This document shows, piece after piece, positions 26,271 through 35,088 of a DNA stretch of 64,000 nucleotides; positions within the stretch are counted from its first letter, which is position 1; every line of letters begins with the position of its first letter. A model generated the notes under the pieces. That model was not told where the DNA came from. It was given only the letters and a program-made list of their open reading frames with translations, and ran no database searches. The translations under genes were made by a program, and so were the position numbers. The DNA comes from Paenibacillus_Z sp042653205 (GTDB lineage: Bacteria; Bacillota; Bacilli; Paenibacillales; Paenibacillaceae), in contig NZ_JBHSHY010000001.1 in assembly GCF_042653205.1 (NCBI RefSeq), positions 558,001-622,000 of the forward strand, given 5' to 3'.

Positions 26271-28100
26271 TCACGCCCCGACATAATACTGCGCCTGCGC
26301 ATTCCAGAGCTCGGCGTATTGCCCGCTTCGGTCGGCGATCAGCTCGGCATGGGAGCCGCGCTGCACCAGCCGGCCTTCGTGAAAGACGGCGATGTCGTGG
26401 CAGAACCGGCAGGACGAGAGCCGGTGGGAGACGAAGATGGCCGTCTTGCCGCCGATCAACGTATTGAAGCGCGAATAGATCTCGAATTCCGCGATCGGGT
26501 CCAGCGCCGCCGTCGGTTCGTCCAGGATGACGAACGGCGCGTTTTTGTACAGCGCCCGCGCGAGTGCCGCCTTCTGCGCTTCGCCCCCGGACACCTCCAC
26601 GCCGTCGTCGGAATAATCCTTGTGCAAGTAGGTATGAAGCCCGTTCGGCAGCCGCTTCACCTTATCGCCGAGCCCCGCCAGGGTGAGGGCATCCTCCGCC
26701 CGCGCCGCGTCATAAGGCTCGGAAGCGGCAACGTTATGCCCAAGGGAGAAGGCGTACAGCTTAAAATCTTGAAACACGACGCTGAACACGCCCATATAGG
26801 CCGAATAGTCGTACTCCCGGATGTTCACGCCGTTTAACGTGATGACCCCCTCCGTCGGTTCGTACAGCCGGCACAGGAGCTTAATCATGGTCGTCTTGCC
26901 GCTGCCGTTCAACCCCACGACGGCCAGCCGTTCACCGATCGTGAGCGACATGCTGAGGTTCCGGATGGCGTAATGGTCGGACCCGGGATACTTGAACGAC
27001 ACGTTGCGAAATTCGAACGCCAGTCCGTCCTGCGGGATAGGCCTGCTTGCCTCGCTCTTGCGCGTATGGTCCGGCAGGTCGAGATATTCGAACACGAGCT
27101 CGAGATACGGGTTGTTGGTCAAGTAATTGCCCAGTACCGAGACCAGTTTGGCCAGGGCGCCGACCGCGCCCGTCACCGCGCCGATGTATTGCACCACGCT
27201 GCCCAAAGGATACATGCCGTAGAGCGCCCGGAGCCCGATGAAGAGATAGACGCAGCCGCCCAGCACGGCGTTCATCGCCGCCGCCAAGGCGTTGTTCCTG
27301 CCGAACAAATTGAAGATCCGGTACCAGAACTCCGCGCCGACCGATTGATTGTAGTGCTCTTCGATCGCCCGCGCCTGGTTATAAAGGCGAATGTCCTTGG
27401 CGGCATTCTTGGCTTGCATATATTCGTTGAAGAAATGCACGTAGGTGTTGGCTTTCGGGTTCTCGTCGAACACTTGCTTCTTGATCCGCTTCTCCCGCTT
27501 CTTCAGCGCGTAGGTAAAGGGGAGATTAAGCAGGATCAAGAGGATCAGCAGCCCGGTGGCAAGCGGCGACGTCACGAACGTATGCGTATAGGCCGAAGCG
27601 GATGTAAACATCCCGGCGAACAGGAACACCGAAGCCGTCAGTTCGAAGATCGACTGCAATAATTCCGGTAAACTGTAGTGCAAGCGCAGGAGCCCGAGCC
27701 CGTTGCCGTTCGTTTTGGCCTCGATATCCGCCAACCGTTCGTTGTTCATTGCGTCTTCCACTTGATCGTAATTCAGCTCCATATAGCGGCTGCCGAGGAA
27801 AAAGTAGAATCGCGCCCACAGCGTGCTGTTCAAGGTCGTGATCCGGCGCGTCACCGCGGCCTGGATCGCCGAGCCGGCAAACGCCAGCCCGACGGCAAGC
27901 CCGGCATACAGCGAGATGCGCCCGAGGTCGCGTGCGCCGGCCAGCTCGTTGATGATCTGGGCGGACAGGAACAGCACCATCAGCGGCTGGACCGCCTTGA
28001 TAAAGGAGGAGACGACGGTAAGCGAAATGTAGCCAGGCGTCAACCGATGGATTATGCCGTAACCGCGGCTCAGATTACGCCAGATGGAATGCTTCTTCAT
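26271..28100 (-). CDS. ABC exporter half-transporter, second gene of a pair
   Basis: About 609 residues from the ATG at 28100 (GAGGAGG upstream), overlapping the preceding gene by 26 bp. A six-span membrane domain (about 1-320) is fused to an ATPase domain with Walker A GLNGSGKTTMIKL, signature VSGGEAQKAALARAL, Walker B FVILDEPTAALD with the catalytic Glu, and switch SHRLSSCRF. Both nucleotide sites look intact. It probably forms a heterodimer with the product of the upstream gene and exports a drug, lipid or peptide. The membrane domains have the loose pattern of Firmicute exporters near peptide loci, but no precursor peptide gene was seen. Confidence 0.9.
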   Translation of the reverse strand: MKKHSIWRNLSRGYGIIHRLTPGYISLTVVSSFIKAVQPLMVLFLSAQIINELAGARDLGRISLYAGLAVGLAFAGSAIQAAVTRRITTLNSTLWARFYFFLGSRYMELNYDQVEDAMNNERLADIEAKTNGNGLGLLRLHYSLPELLQSIFELTASVFLFAGMFTSASAYTHTFVTSPLATGLLILLILLNLPFTYALKKREKRIKKQVFDENPKANTYVHFFNEYMQAKNAAKDIRLYNQARAIEEHYNQSVGAEFWYRIFNLFGRNNALAAAMNAVLGGCVYLFIGLRALYGMYPLGSVVQYIGAVTGAVGALAKLVSVLGNYLTNNPYLELVFEYLDLPDHTRKSEASRPIPQDGLAFEFRNVSFKYPGSDHYAIRNLSMSLTIGERLAVVGLNGSGKTTMIKLLCRLYEPTEGVITLNGVNIREYDYSAYMGVFSVVFQDFKLYAFSLGHNVAASEPYDAARAEDALTLAGLGDKVKRLPNGLHTYLHKDYSDDGVEVSGGEAQKAALARALYKNAPFVILDEPTAALDPIAEFEIYSRFNTLIGGKTAIFVSHRLSSCRFCHDIAVFHEGRLVQRGSHAELIADRSGQYAELWNAQAQYYVGA

Positions 28101-29922
28101 GACCTGTGCCCTCCTCGTCCTGATAGTAGTGAGACTGCACGCGAAACATCTCGGCATACTTCCCGCCCGCGCGCATCAGCTCGTCGTGCGTGCCGCACTC
28201 GGCGATGCGGCCGTCGTCGATCAATAGAATCCGGTCGCAGAACCGCGTGCTGGCCAGCCGGTGCGAGATGTAGATCGAGGTTCGGCCCGCGGTCAATTCG
28301 GCATAACGCTGGTAGATCTCGCTCTCGGCGATCGGATCGAGCGCCGCCGTAGGTTCATCCAGGATGATCACCGGCGCGTCTTTATACAGCGCGCGCGCCA
28401 GCGCCAGCTTCTGCATCTCGCCGCCGGAGAGCTCGACGGCGTCGGCGTGCACGCGGCGCACGAGCAGCGTCGATTCGCCCTTCTCCAGCCCGCTTACCTT
28501 CTCCATCAGACCGGCCTTGGCGAGGCAGCTCGCTACCTTCTCGTAGTCCGTCTCCTCCGGGGGCTGCTGCGACACATTGCCGGCGATATCGCAGCAGAAG
28601 AGATGAATATCCTGAAAGACCGTCGAGAACAGCGAGAAGTACGCATCCCGGTTATAGCGCTTCACGTCGACGCCGGCGAGCGTAATCTCGCCGCATGTCG
28701 GCTGATAGAGTCCGCATAAGAGCTTGATCAGCGTCGTCTTGCCCGCTCCGTTCGCCCCGACGATGGCGATCCGCTCTCCCGGCCGGATCGCCAGATCGAT
28801 GCCGCTCAGCGTCGGTAACTCAGCCGACGGATACGTATAGCCGACGTTGCGCAGCGTAATCGCGGGAGGCAGCCGGTCGCCGGTCGGCAGCGCATGGCCG
28901 GCGCCGGTATTGGAACGATCGGGCACATCCAGGTAAGCGCGGATGTCCGACAGCTCGCTTAAGGCGCGCATCAGATCGCTGGCGCTGGTCAGGATGCCCG
29001 ACAGCCAGCCCGCGAACGCGCCGATGGCGGCAAAGACGAGCACGAAATTGCCCAAGGTCATATCGCCGTTCATCAGCAGGTAGACCAGGAACGCGTACGC
29101 GGCTCCGTCGCGGATCAGGCTGAGCGCCGCATCCGTGAGCTGCGCCTTCATATCGCTTGTCGCGACCTTTTTCTCGCTGTCGGTGCTCTCCGCGAGTACG
29201 GACCGGAAGAGTCCGCGGATGAAGCGGCCGAGGTCGTAGAGACGCACGTCTTTACCGCCGGACGGCTCCTTCGACACCCTCTGCAGATACCAGAGCTTGC
29301 TCTGATGCTTGGAGCGCTCCTCCCGCGTGTTCCTCTCCGTCTTGCGGGCGCGGGTGAGCGCGAACCAATTGATTCCCGCCGAAGCGGCCAGCACGAGAAT
29401 AATCAGGGGATGTACCGAACCGATCACCGTTCCGTAGGCCAGCAAGCCCAGTACGTTCATGAGCAGCTGCGACAGGTTGCGCGGAATGTTCGATGCGGGC
29501 GAATGATTGCTTTGCATGGCGCGCGAGGCTTTCTCGCCCAGCTTGGCGTACCCCGGGCTCTCGAGCACTTCGTAGTCCATATGCAGCTGCTTACGCATGA
29601 CGGTCTGCAAGTGCTTCAGAATGCTGATGGTCCCGACCGATTCATGGGTGATGAGGTCGGCGTAGCTCTTCGCGCTGCTGAGCGCGGCCAGCAGAAGCGC
29701 CAGGCCGCCCACCGTCAGAATGAACGCGCCGGGCGTGACGCCGGCCGTCAGGTTGTCGATGACGACCTTGGGCATCAGGATGCTTACGAAAGGCAAGCCG
29801 ACGCCGACCAGCGCCGAGACGGCGCAGCATATCAGCGTCAGCGGTCTCGCCCGCCAGTGCAGCCGTATGGAGTACCGAATGTTCGACCAGGCGGAGTACG
29901 CCGCTTTTTGCTCCGTGGACAT
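28075..29922 (-). CDS. ABC exporter half-transporter, first gene of a pair
   Basis: 615 residues from the ATG at 29922 (TAGGGAGG, 8-nt spacing). The N-terminal membrane domain is followed by an ATPase with Walker A GANGAGKTTLIKL, signature LSGGEMQKLALARAL, Walker B VIILDEPTAALD and switch SHRLASTRFCD. Its 3' end overlaps the next exporter gene, so the two are translationally coupled, which supports a heterodimer. Inverted repeats lie 65-130 bp upstream of the start. The substrate cannot be predicted. Confidence 0.9.
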   Translation of the reverse strand: MSTEQKAAYSAWSNIRYSIRLHWRARPLTLICCAVSALVGVGLPFVSILMPKVVIDNLTAGVTPGAFILTVGGLALLLAALSSAKSYADLITHESVGTISILKHLQTVMRKQLHMDYEVLESPGYAKLGEKASRAMQSNHSPASNIPRNLSQLLMNVLGLLAYGTVIGSVHPLIILVLAASAGINWFALTRARKTERNTREERSKHQSKLWYLQRVSKEPSGGKDVRLYDLGRFIRGLFRSVLAESTDSEKKVATSDMKAQLTDAALSLIRDGAAYAFLVYLLMNGDMTLGNFVLVFAAIGAFAGWLSGILTSASDLMRALSELSDIRAYLDVPDRSNTGAGHALPTGDRLPPAITLRNVGYTYPSAELPTLSGIDLAIRPGERIAIVGANGAGKTTLIKLLCGLYQPTCGEITLAGVDVKRYNRDAYFSLFSTVFQDIHLFCCDIAGNVSQQPPEETDYEKVASCLAKAGLMEKVSGLEKGESTLLVRRVHADAVELSGGEMQKLALARALYKDAPVIILDEPTAALDPIAESEIYQRYAELTAGRTSIYISHRLASTRFCDRILLIDDGRIAECGTHDELMRAGGKYAEMFRVQSHYYQDEEGTGHEEAFHLA

Positions 29923-30252
29923 GCTAGAACCTCCCTATCAAAATTTGGCAGAATCGCGATAACGACCTCAGCATAGCACACCCGCGAATGCCAACCTATC
30001 AAGCAGCAGTTGAGCGCTGGCATTCAACCGGCGGTAGAATGACCGGCGGTTGAATAACCCGCGGGAATGCCCGCGGCCGGTCATGTGTTCGCGTATTTCG
30101 TTGGGAAGAGTATATCGCGGCACGGCCTTTTTATCATACGTCTACGGATGGATTGAACGTCCGTCCGCGGTTCCAATATTTCCAGCTAAGCCGCCCCCAC
30201 CGGCTTCGCATCCATCGCCCCCTGCCGGCCCTAATAAGGCCTGGTGCACAAC
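29923..30252. other. Intergenic region with nested inverted repeats
   Basis: No gene is supported here. Upstream of the ABC exporter start there are two nested inverted repeats: GAATGCCA (29986-29993) with TGGCATTC (30018-30025), and TTCAACCG (30023-30030) with CGGTTGAA (30047-30054). A GC-rich hairpin, CCCGCGGG with CCCGCGG, lies at about 30058-30076. These may be the operator region of the exporter operon. The remainder is featureless. Confidence 0.45.
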
Positions 30253-30280
30253 CAAAAAAAAGAGGCCCACAGGGACCTCT
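30253..30280 (-). terminator. Terminator of the epoxide hydrolase gene
   Basis: AGAGGCCC pairs with GGGACCTCT (one bulged base, short loop), followed on the minus strand by eight or nine T (plus-strand A-run 30253-30261). Confidence 0.75.
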
Positions 30281-30296
30281 CGCGAATCGAATGATA

Positions 30297-31493
30297 CTAT
30301 CGCAGCGACTTAAACGCCGTGCGAAGCTCGGATATCATGAATTGCGGCTGCTCCCAGGCGGCAAAATGCCCGCCTTTCGGCAATCGGTTGTAATGAATCA
30401 GATTCGGGTACGCCTTCTCCGTCCAGCTCCGCGGCGCCTCGTACATTTCATCCGGATAGACGCTCACGGCCACCGGAAGCTTGACGCCCTTGACAGCGAA
30501 GAACGAGATGCCGGCGTTCCCATTCTCCCAGTACAGCCGCGCGGCGGAAATCGCGGTCTTCGTGAACCAGAACAGCGAGATGTTGTCGAGCACGTCATCG
30601 CGCGTCAAGCCTTCTTCCACGCCGGCAAACGATCTCGTGATCATCGCCATGCTCTTCCAATCGTGATCGATCATGAATGCGGCCAACCCGACTGGCGAAT
30701 CGACCAAGCCGGTCAAGGTCTGCGGACGCGTTCCCATGAAAAAGGCGTAATAAAACTTATTTTCGCGAATCTGCTCGCATGCCTTGACCTCGTCGGCGGA
30801 GAGGCCGGCCGGCAGCGGATTGCCGGACCAGATCGCCGCGTCCACTTCGGGAGGAATCACCTCGGGCATGTTGGTATGAAGCCCCAGCAAGCCTTCCGGT
30901 TCCTGAACGCCCATGAAGTTGACGACGATCGACCCCCAATCGCCGCCTTGCGCCACATACTTCTTGTAGCCGAGCCGGTTCATTAATTCGGCATAAGCGC
31001 TTGCGATCCGTTTCGGATTCCACCCCGTCGCGGTCGGCTTACCCGAAAATCCATACCCGGGCATCGACGGAATCACCACATGGAACGCATCCGCTTCGGT
31101 TCCGCCGTGCGCCGTCGGATTCGTCAACGGTTCGATGAGCTTCATTTGCTCGATAATCGAGCCTGGCCAACCATGTGCGATCAAGATCGGCATCGCATGC
31201 TCGTGTTTGGACCGAATGTGCATGAAGTGGATATCAAGACTGTCGATCTCCGTCATGAAATTCGGATAGGCGTTGATTTTCGTTTCGATTTTGCGCCAGT
31301 CGTATTCGTCAGCCCAGTAACGCGCAAGTTCTTGTATCGTTTCGAGCTGGACCCCTTGCGATTGGTCCGGGACGGTTTCCTTCTCCGGCCATCTCGTTGC
31401 CAGGATGCGTCTTTTCAGGTCCTTAATTTCCTCATCGGGAATGTTCACATGGAACGGGCGAATGGATGCTCCCTGCATCGTCATTGGTGTCAT
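30297..31493 (-). CDS. Epoxide hydrolase, alpha/beta-hydrolase fold with EHN domain
   Basis: 398 residues from the ATG at 31493 (AGAGGAGA upstream). The N-terminal EHN domain (about 10-110) has IRPFHVNIPDEEIKDLKRRI and ATRWPEKETVPDQSQG. The hydrolase core has the oxyanion region AHGWPGSIIEQ, nucleophile Asp185 in QGGDWGSIVV, and a C-terminal catalytic-His region LPKGGHFAAWEQP. Proteins of this type open epoxides to diols; bacterial versions act on aromatic or terpenoid epoxides. The promoter region carries a perfect 14-bp palindrome between -35 and -10, suggesting a TetR-like repressor. It follows the MocR regulator gene by 334 bp on the same strand. Confidence 0.92.
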   Translation of the reverse strand: MTPMTMQGASIRPFHVNIPDEEIKDLKRRILATRWPEKETVPDQSQGVQLETIQELARYWADEYDWRKIETKINAYPNFMTEIDSLDIHFMHIRSKHEHAMPILIAHGWPGSIIEQMKLIEPLTNPTAHGGTEADAFHVVIPSMPGYGFSGKPTATGWNPKRIASAYAELMNRLGYKKYVAQGGDWGSIVVNFMGVQEPEGLLGLHTNMPEVIPPEVDAAIWSGNPLPAGLSADEVKACEQIRENKFYYAFFMGTRPQTLTGLVDSPVGLAAFMIDHDWKSMAMITRSFAGVEEGLTRDDVLDNISLFWFTKTAISAARLYWENGNAGISFFAVKGVKLPVAVSVYPDEMYEAPRSWTEKAYPNLIHYNRLPKGGHFAAWEQPQFMISELRTAFKSLR

Positions 31494-31520
31494 GGCTCTG
31501 GTCTCCTCTTTCCAAATGGA

Positions 31521-31549
31521 TAATCATGCGAACTAGTCGACTAGTGCAA
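31521..31549 (-). promoter_or_regulatory. Promoter with embedded palindromic operator for the epoxide hydrolase gene
   Basis: On the minus strand TTGCAC (plus 31544-31549) and TGATTA (plus 31521-31526) are 17 bp apart. The perfect palindrome ACTAGTCGACTAGT (31532-31545) fills the spacer and touches the -35, so a bound dimer would block RNA polymerase. The form is typical of TetR-family sites. No tetR gene lies nearby. The rest of the 334-bp gap up to 31827 shows no gene. Confidence 0.6.
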
Positions 31550-31827
31550 AACTGAATAGCCACGGCGTGAATCTGCAGCGACACGCATCGGCGAAGTGAT
31601 CACGTTGACGAATGTTACAGGGGCGAATCCGAAGACGTCAAACGGTAAAAAAAGGAGTTTTTCCGCCGAAGCACGCATCAGCATGACCCGAAATGCACGC
31701 AAATAAGGCCTTTGCACATGCAAAGAGCCGCAAAATCAAGACGAATCCTGTTATGGATTGGTCCAACGGGGCCGGATTGGACGTGTACAGCTAATCCAAG
31801 CGCTGATATAGTGTCTTGGAGCCGCGG

Positions 31828-33264
31828 TCACGTTCGCATGCAGACGTCCGCGAGAATACGAATGCCCTCCTCAATCAAGCGCTCGTCGACCTTGGCGAAG
31901 CCCAGGACCAGGCCTCTTCGGTCGCATGCCATGCAATACGGGCTGAGCGGATATACGCGAACCCCTCGACGCAATAGCTCCGCGGTGACTTGTCGTTCGT
32001 CGAACGACGGCTCGGCTTCGAGCAAGATATGCGCGCCGGTCTGAATGCCGGTGATCGTCAGCCGCGCGCTTAAGCCGCAGGCATGAATCGACTTGATGAT
32101 CGTTTCGTACCGGCGCCGATACAAAATGCGAACTCTTCGCATGTGACGCAGGAAGTGGCCCTGCTCCATGAATCGGGCAAGCGTCACGCTCTCCATGATG
32201 GGCAGGTGACGATTGCTCAGCATCTGCACGGACGCGAGCTGGGCGATTGCCTCGGCGGAACCTACCAGCGCGGCTAAACGGAGCGCGGGAGCGATCATTT
32301 TGGAAAAGCTCATGACGTAGATCGTGTGATTCGGCGCTTGGCTGAACAAGGTCGGCAACGGTTCGCCATGGTAACGGAACTCGCTATCGTAATCGTCCTC
32401 GACGATCCAGCTTCGGTTACTCGTCGCCCAGCGGAGGAGCTGCTGCCTGCGCGGCTCCGCCATGACGACCCCCGCCGCGCATTGATGTGACGGCGTGACG
32501 AAAGCCAATTTGGTTCCCGGGGGCATTCGTCCGACGACGAGACCCTGATCATCGACGGGTACGGGGAGCACGCGCAGGCGGCGATAATTCATGGCCAGGC
32601 CGGCGGCCGGATAACCCGGATCTTCGATCGCGACCGTATCCCCTTCGACGAGCAAGGCCTGCGCGATCAGATCAATGCCGTGCTGGGCGCCGGAAGTCAG
32701 CAGGATTTGGTCGAGCCGCACGTGAATGCCGCGTTCATGCGACAGGTGGCGTTGGATCTGCTCGCGCAAAGGCTGATAACCGTAAGCATTTCCGTAAGCC
32801 CAATCGCATGGATGCATGCCGGAAGAAGCCTGAAGGAACGCTTGCCGCCACAGCTTCTGGAAGGTGTCATCGACATAAGGCTCATGCGGACTGAAATCGA
32901 TCGCCGCTTCCCCCGCTTCTTCTCCCTTGAACCATTGTTCTAATCGGCCGATCGACGTACGAAGGACAGGGATGGAAGGAATGACCGGGCATTCGAGGCG
33001 TTGAGGGGGCGATGGAGCATCGATCGTCCAGCACGAGGTGACGCGGGTCCCTCCTCGTCTGGACGTATCGATATATCCCCGGGCGCGCAGCTCCTCGTAG
33101 ACGAGCTGGACCGTTGAGCGGGAGACGCCCAGTTGCTGCGCCAGCTCCCTGGACGGAATCAACTGTTCGCCCGGCCGCCAATGCCCGTTCGTAATATTCG
33201 CAATCGCCTGGTCCAGTAATTGCTGCCAGATCGGTTTCGGATCCCTTCGGTTGACGGTCAACAT
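31828..33264 (-). CDS. MocR/PdxR-type regulator: GntR helix-turn-helix fused to aminotransferase fold
   Basis: About 478 residues from the ATG at 33264 (AAGGAAGG, 8-nt spacing). Residues 1-75 form a GntR winged helix (LIPSRELAQQLGVSRSTVQL, VYEELRARGYIDTSRRGGTR). Residues about 110-475 are a type-I aminotransferase-like domain with LLTSGAQHGIDLIAQ, the cofactor-proximal WIVEDDYDSEFRY, and the PLP-binding Lys in MSFSKMIAPALRLA. Such regulators sense PLP or amino-compound adducts. No pdxST or transporter target is adjacent; the divergent neighbour is the germination operon and the downstream neighbour is the epoxide hydrolase. Confidence 0.9.
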   Translation of the reverse strand: MLTVNRRDPKPIWQQLLDQAIANITNGHWRPGEQLIPSRELAQQLGVSRSTVQLVYEELRARGYIDTSRRGGTRVTSCWTIDAPSPPQRLECPVIPSIPVLRTSIGRLEQWFKGEEAGEAAIDFSPHEPYVDDTFQKLWRQAFLQASSGMHPCDWAYGNAYGYQPLREQIQRHLSHERGIHVRLDQILLTSGAQHGIDLIAQALLVEGDTVAIEDPGYPAAGLAMNYRRLRVLPVPVDDQGLVVGRMPPGTKLAFVTPSHQCAAGVVMAEPRRQQLLRWATSNRSWIVEDDYDSEFRYHGEPLPTLFSQAPNHTIYVMSFSKMIAPALRLAALVGSAEAIAQLASVQMLSNRHLPIMESVTLARFMEQGHFLRHMRRVRILYRRRYETIIKSIHACGLSARLTITGIQTGAHILLEAEPSFDERQVTAELLRRGVRVYPLSPYCMACDRRGLVLGFAKVDERLIEEGIRILADVCMRT

Positions 33265-33505
33265 AAGAATCACCTTCCTTCCTGGCTGAATACGGGGCTG
33301 GCCGGAAATGAAATGCGTTCAAGCCGGGCACAGCACGATAAGAAAGGCCGCCCGGCCGAATCGGGTGTTCCGCTTCTCTCCTAATATCCGTAAAGTATTC
33401 CCTTCATATGCAGTGCGGCGGGCGCGATACGCCGGCACGCCGGCCCGTCATGGCGCAGACGGGCATCCAAAGGATACGCACTCCCTCGAACTGACTTGGT
33501 TAACG

Positions 33506-33534
33506 GCATAAATTGGAACGCGTTGCTCATACTA
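33506..33534 (+). promoter_or_regulatory. Sigma-G-like forespore promoter for the germination operon
   Basis: GCATA (33506-33510), a 17-bp spacer and CATACTA (33528-33534) match the sigma-G pattern GHATR-N17/18-CATNNTA. The expected start would lie about 25 nt before the gerA-like ATG. Germinant-receptor operons are under sigma-G in B. subtilis. The rest of the 301-bp divergent gap shows nothing recognised. Confidence 0.65.
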
Positions 33535-33565
33535 CCTGTAAGATTGTCCTGGCTTAGGCGGTGGA

Positions 33566-35088
33566 ATGAGAACGATGTCGAAAGTGTATCAAGACAACCC
33601 GATGCCGGACGCAGCCGAAGACGCCCGGCTAACCGCATCGTTGGCCGACGACGAAGCGGAGTTGAAGCGCCGGTTTCATGCTTGCTCGGACATGATTTTC
33701 CGTTCGTTCCGAATCGGCGGCGAGACGAAAGCGCTGCTCGTGGCGATCGACGGACTTATTGAAGACCAGCAGCTGGACGAATTCCTGCTGAAGCCGCTCA
33801 TGGCCGCCGGAGCGTCGGCGCCGCGAGACGACGGACAGGATCTGCTATCCCATCTGCAGACTAGGTGCATCGCGATTACGCAAGTGAAGCGGGCGGCGGC
33901 GGTGACCGTCCTCGTGCGCGAAATCGCGAAAGGCATGGTCGCGCTCCTGATCGACGGCCAGACGGAAGCGCTCGTCCTAAGCATACCGGGCGGAAAAACG
34001 CGAGCCATCGAACAAACCTCTTCCGAGAACACGATCCGAGGTCCCCGCGATTCGTTTACCGAAAGCCTTCGAGCCTGCTCCGGAGACGGCTGCATACAGC
34101 GCAATTGAAGATCGAATCGATGACCGTCGGCGAGCTCACCCGAACGGAGGTGGCAGTCGCGTACCTGGAACAGATCGCGAACGCCGACGTCGTGCAAGAG
34201 ATCCGGTCGCGCATTCAGCGCATCCAGATCGACGGCGTGCTGGAATCGGGCTATATCGAGCAGCTGATCGAAGAACGCTCGTTCTCGCCTTTTCCGCAGT
34301 ATCTCGTGACCGAGCGCCCGGATTATATCGTGTCGGCCTTATTAGAAGGACGGGTCGCGATTCTGACGGACGGCACCCCATTCGTTATCAGCGGGCCCAT
34401 GACGTTCTGGGGATTCCTGCAAGCGGGTGAGGATTATTACGACCGGGTCCTGTTCGCGAATATGATCCGGTTCATCCGGCTGATTCTCTTGATGGCGGCA
34501 CTGCTGCTGCCGTCGATTTACGTGGCGTTGACCACGTTCCATCAGCAGATGATTCCGACGAAGCTGTTGCTCAGTATTGCGGCCGCCAGGGAAGGCGTGC
34601 CTTTCCCCGCTCTGGTGGAAGCGCTGCTGATGGAGGGCACCTTCGAGGCGCTGCGGGAAGCGGGCGTGCGGCTGCCGAAGCAGATCGGACAAGCCGTCAG
34701 CATCGTCGGGGGACTTGTCGTCGGTCAGGCCGCCGTGCAAGCCGGCATCGTGTCGGCTCCGATGGTTATCGTCGTGTCGTTGACCGGCATCGCGTCGTTT
34801 ACCATTCCGCGCTATAATTTTTCGTTCGCGTTCCGCATATTGCGGTTCCCGATGATATTGCTTGCCGGCATGTTCGGTCTGTACGGCATTACGGCAGGGC
34901 TGCTGTGCATTCTGATCCATTTGGCCGGCCTCTCTTCGCTCGGCGTACCCTATTTGTTTCCGGTATCACCGGTTACGTTTCAGGGGCTGAAGGATGCGAT
35001 TTTTCGAGCGCCGCTCTGGACGATGTACTTCCGGCCGCAGACGGAAGGCAAACGGCAAATCCGCATTCCGAAAGGACAAAAGCCATAA
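33566..35088 (+). pseudogene. GerA-family germinant receptor A subunit, frameshifted
   Basis: Two frames together make one GerA-type protein. The first (33566-34108) gives the N-terminal domain to ENTIRGPRDSFTESLRA and then runs to a TGA. The second frame continues with LLRRRLHTAQLKIESMTVGE and the rest of the N-domain, four or five membrane spans (FIRLILLMAALLLPSIYVA; VSIVGGLVVGQAAVQ; FPMILLAGMFGLYGITAGLL) and the usual tail to 35088. The shift lies at about 34065-34072. GerA proteins normally have four residues such as TNTA between ESLR and LLRRR (12 nt); only 2 nt are present, so about 10 nt appear deleted. An internal ATG at 34120 could allow a truncated product. The two downstream genes are intact and keep close spacing. 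Confidence 0.85.

Noticed and set aside
26271..29922. Bacteriocin or lantibiotic export locus
   Set aside because: The two ABC half-transporters lack a peptidase domain, and no precursor peptide or modification gene lies near.
34060..34110. Programmed ribosomal frameshift in the gerA-like gene
   Set aside because: No slippery heptamer or downstream structure is evident, and sequence appears to be missing at the junction, which fits a deletion.
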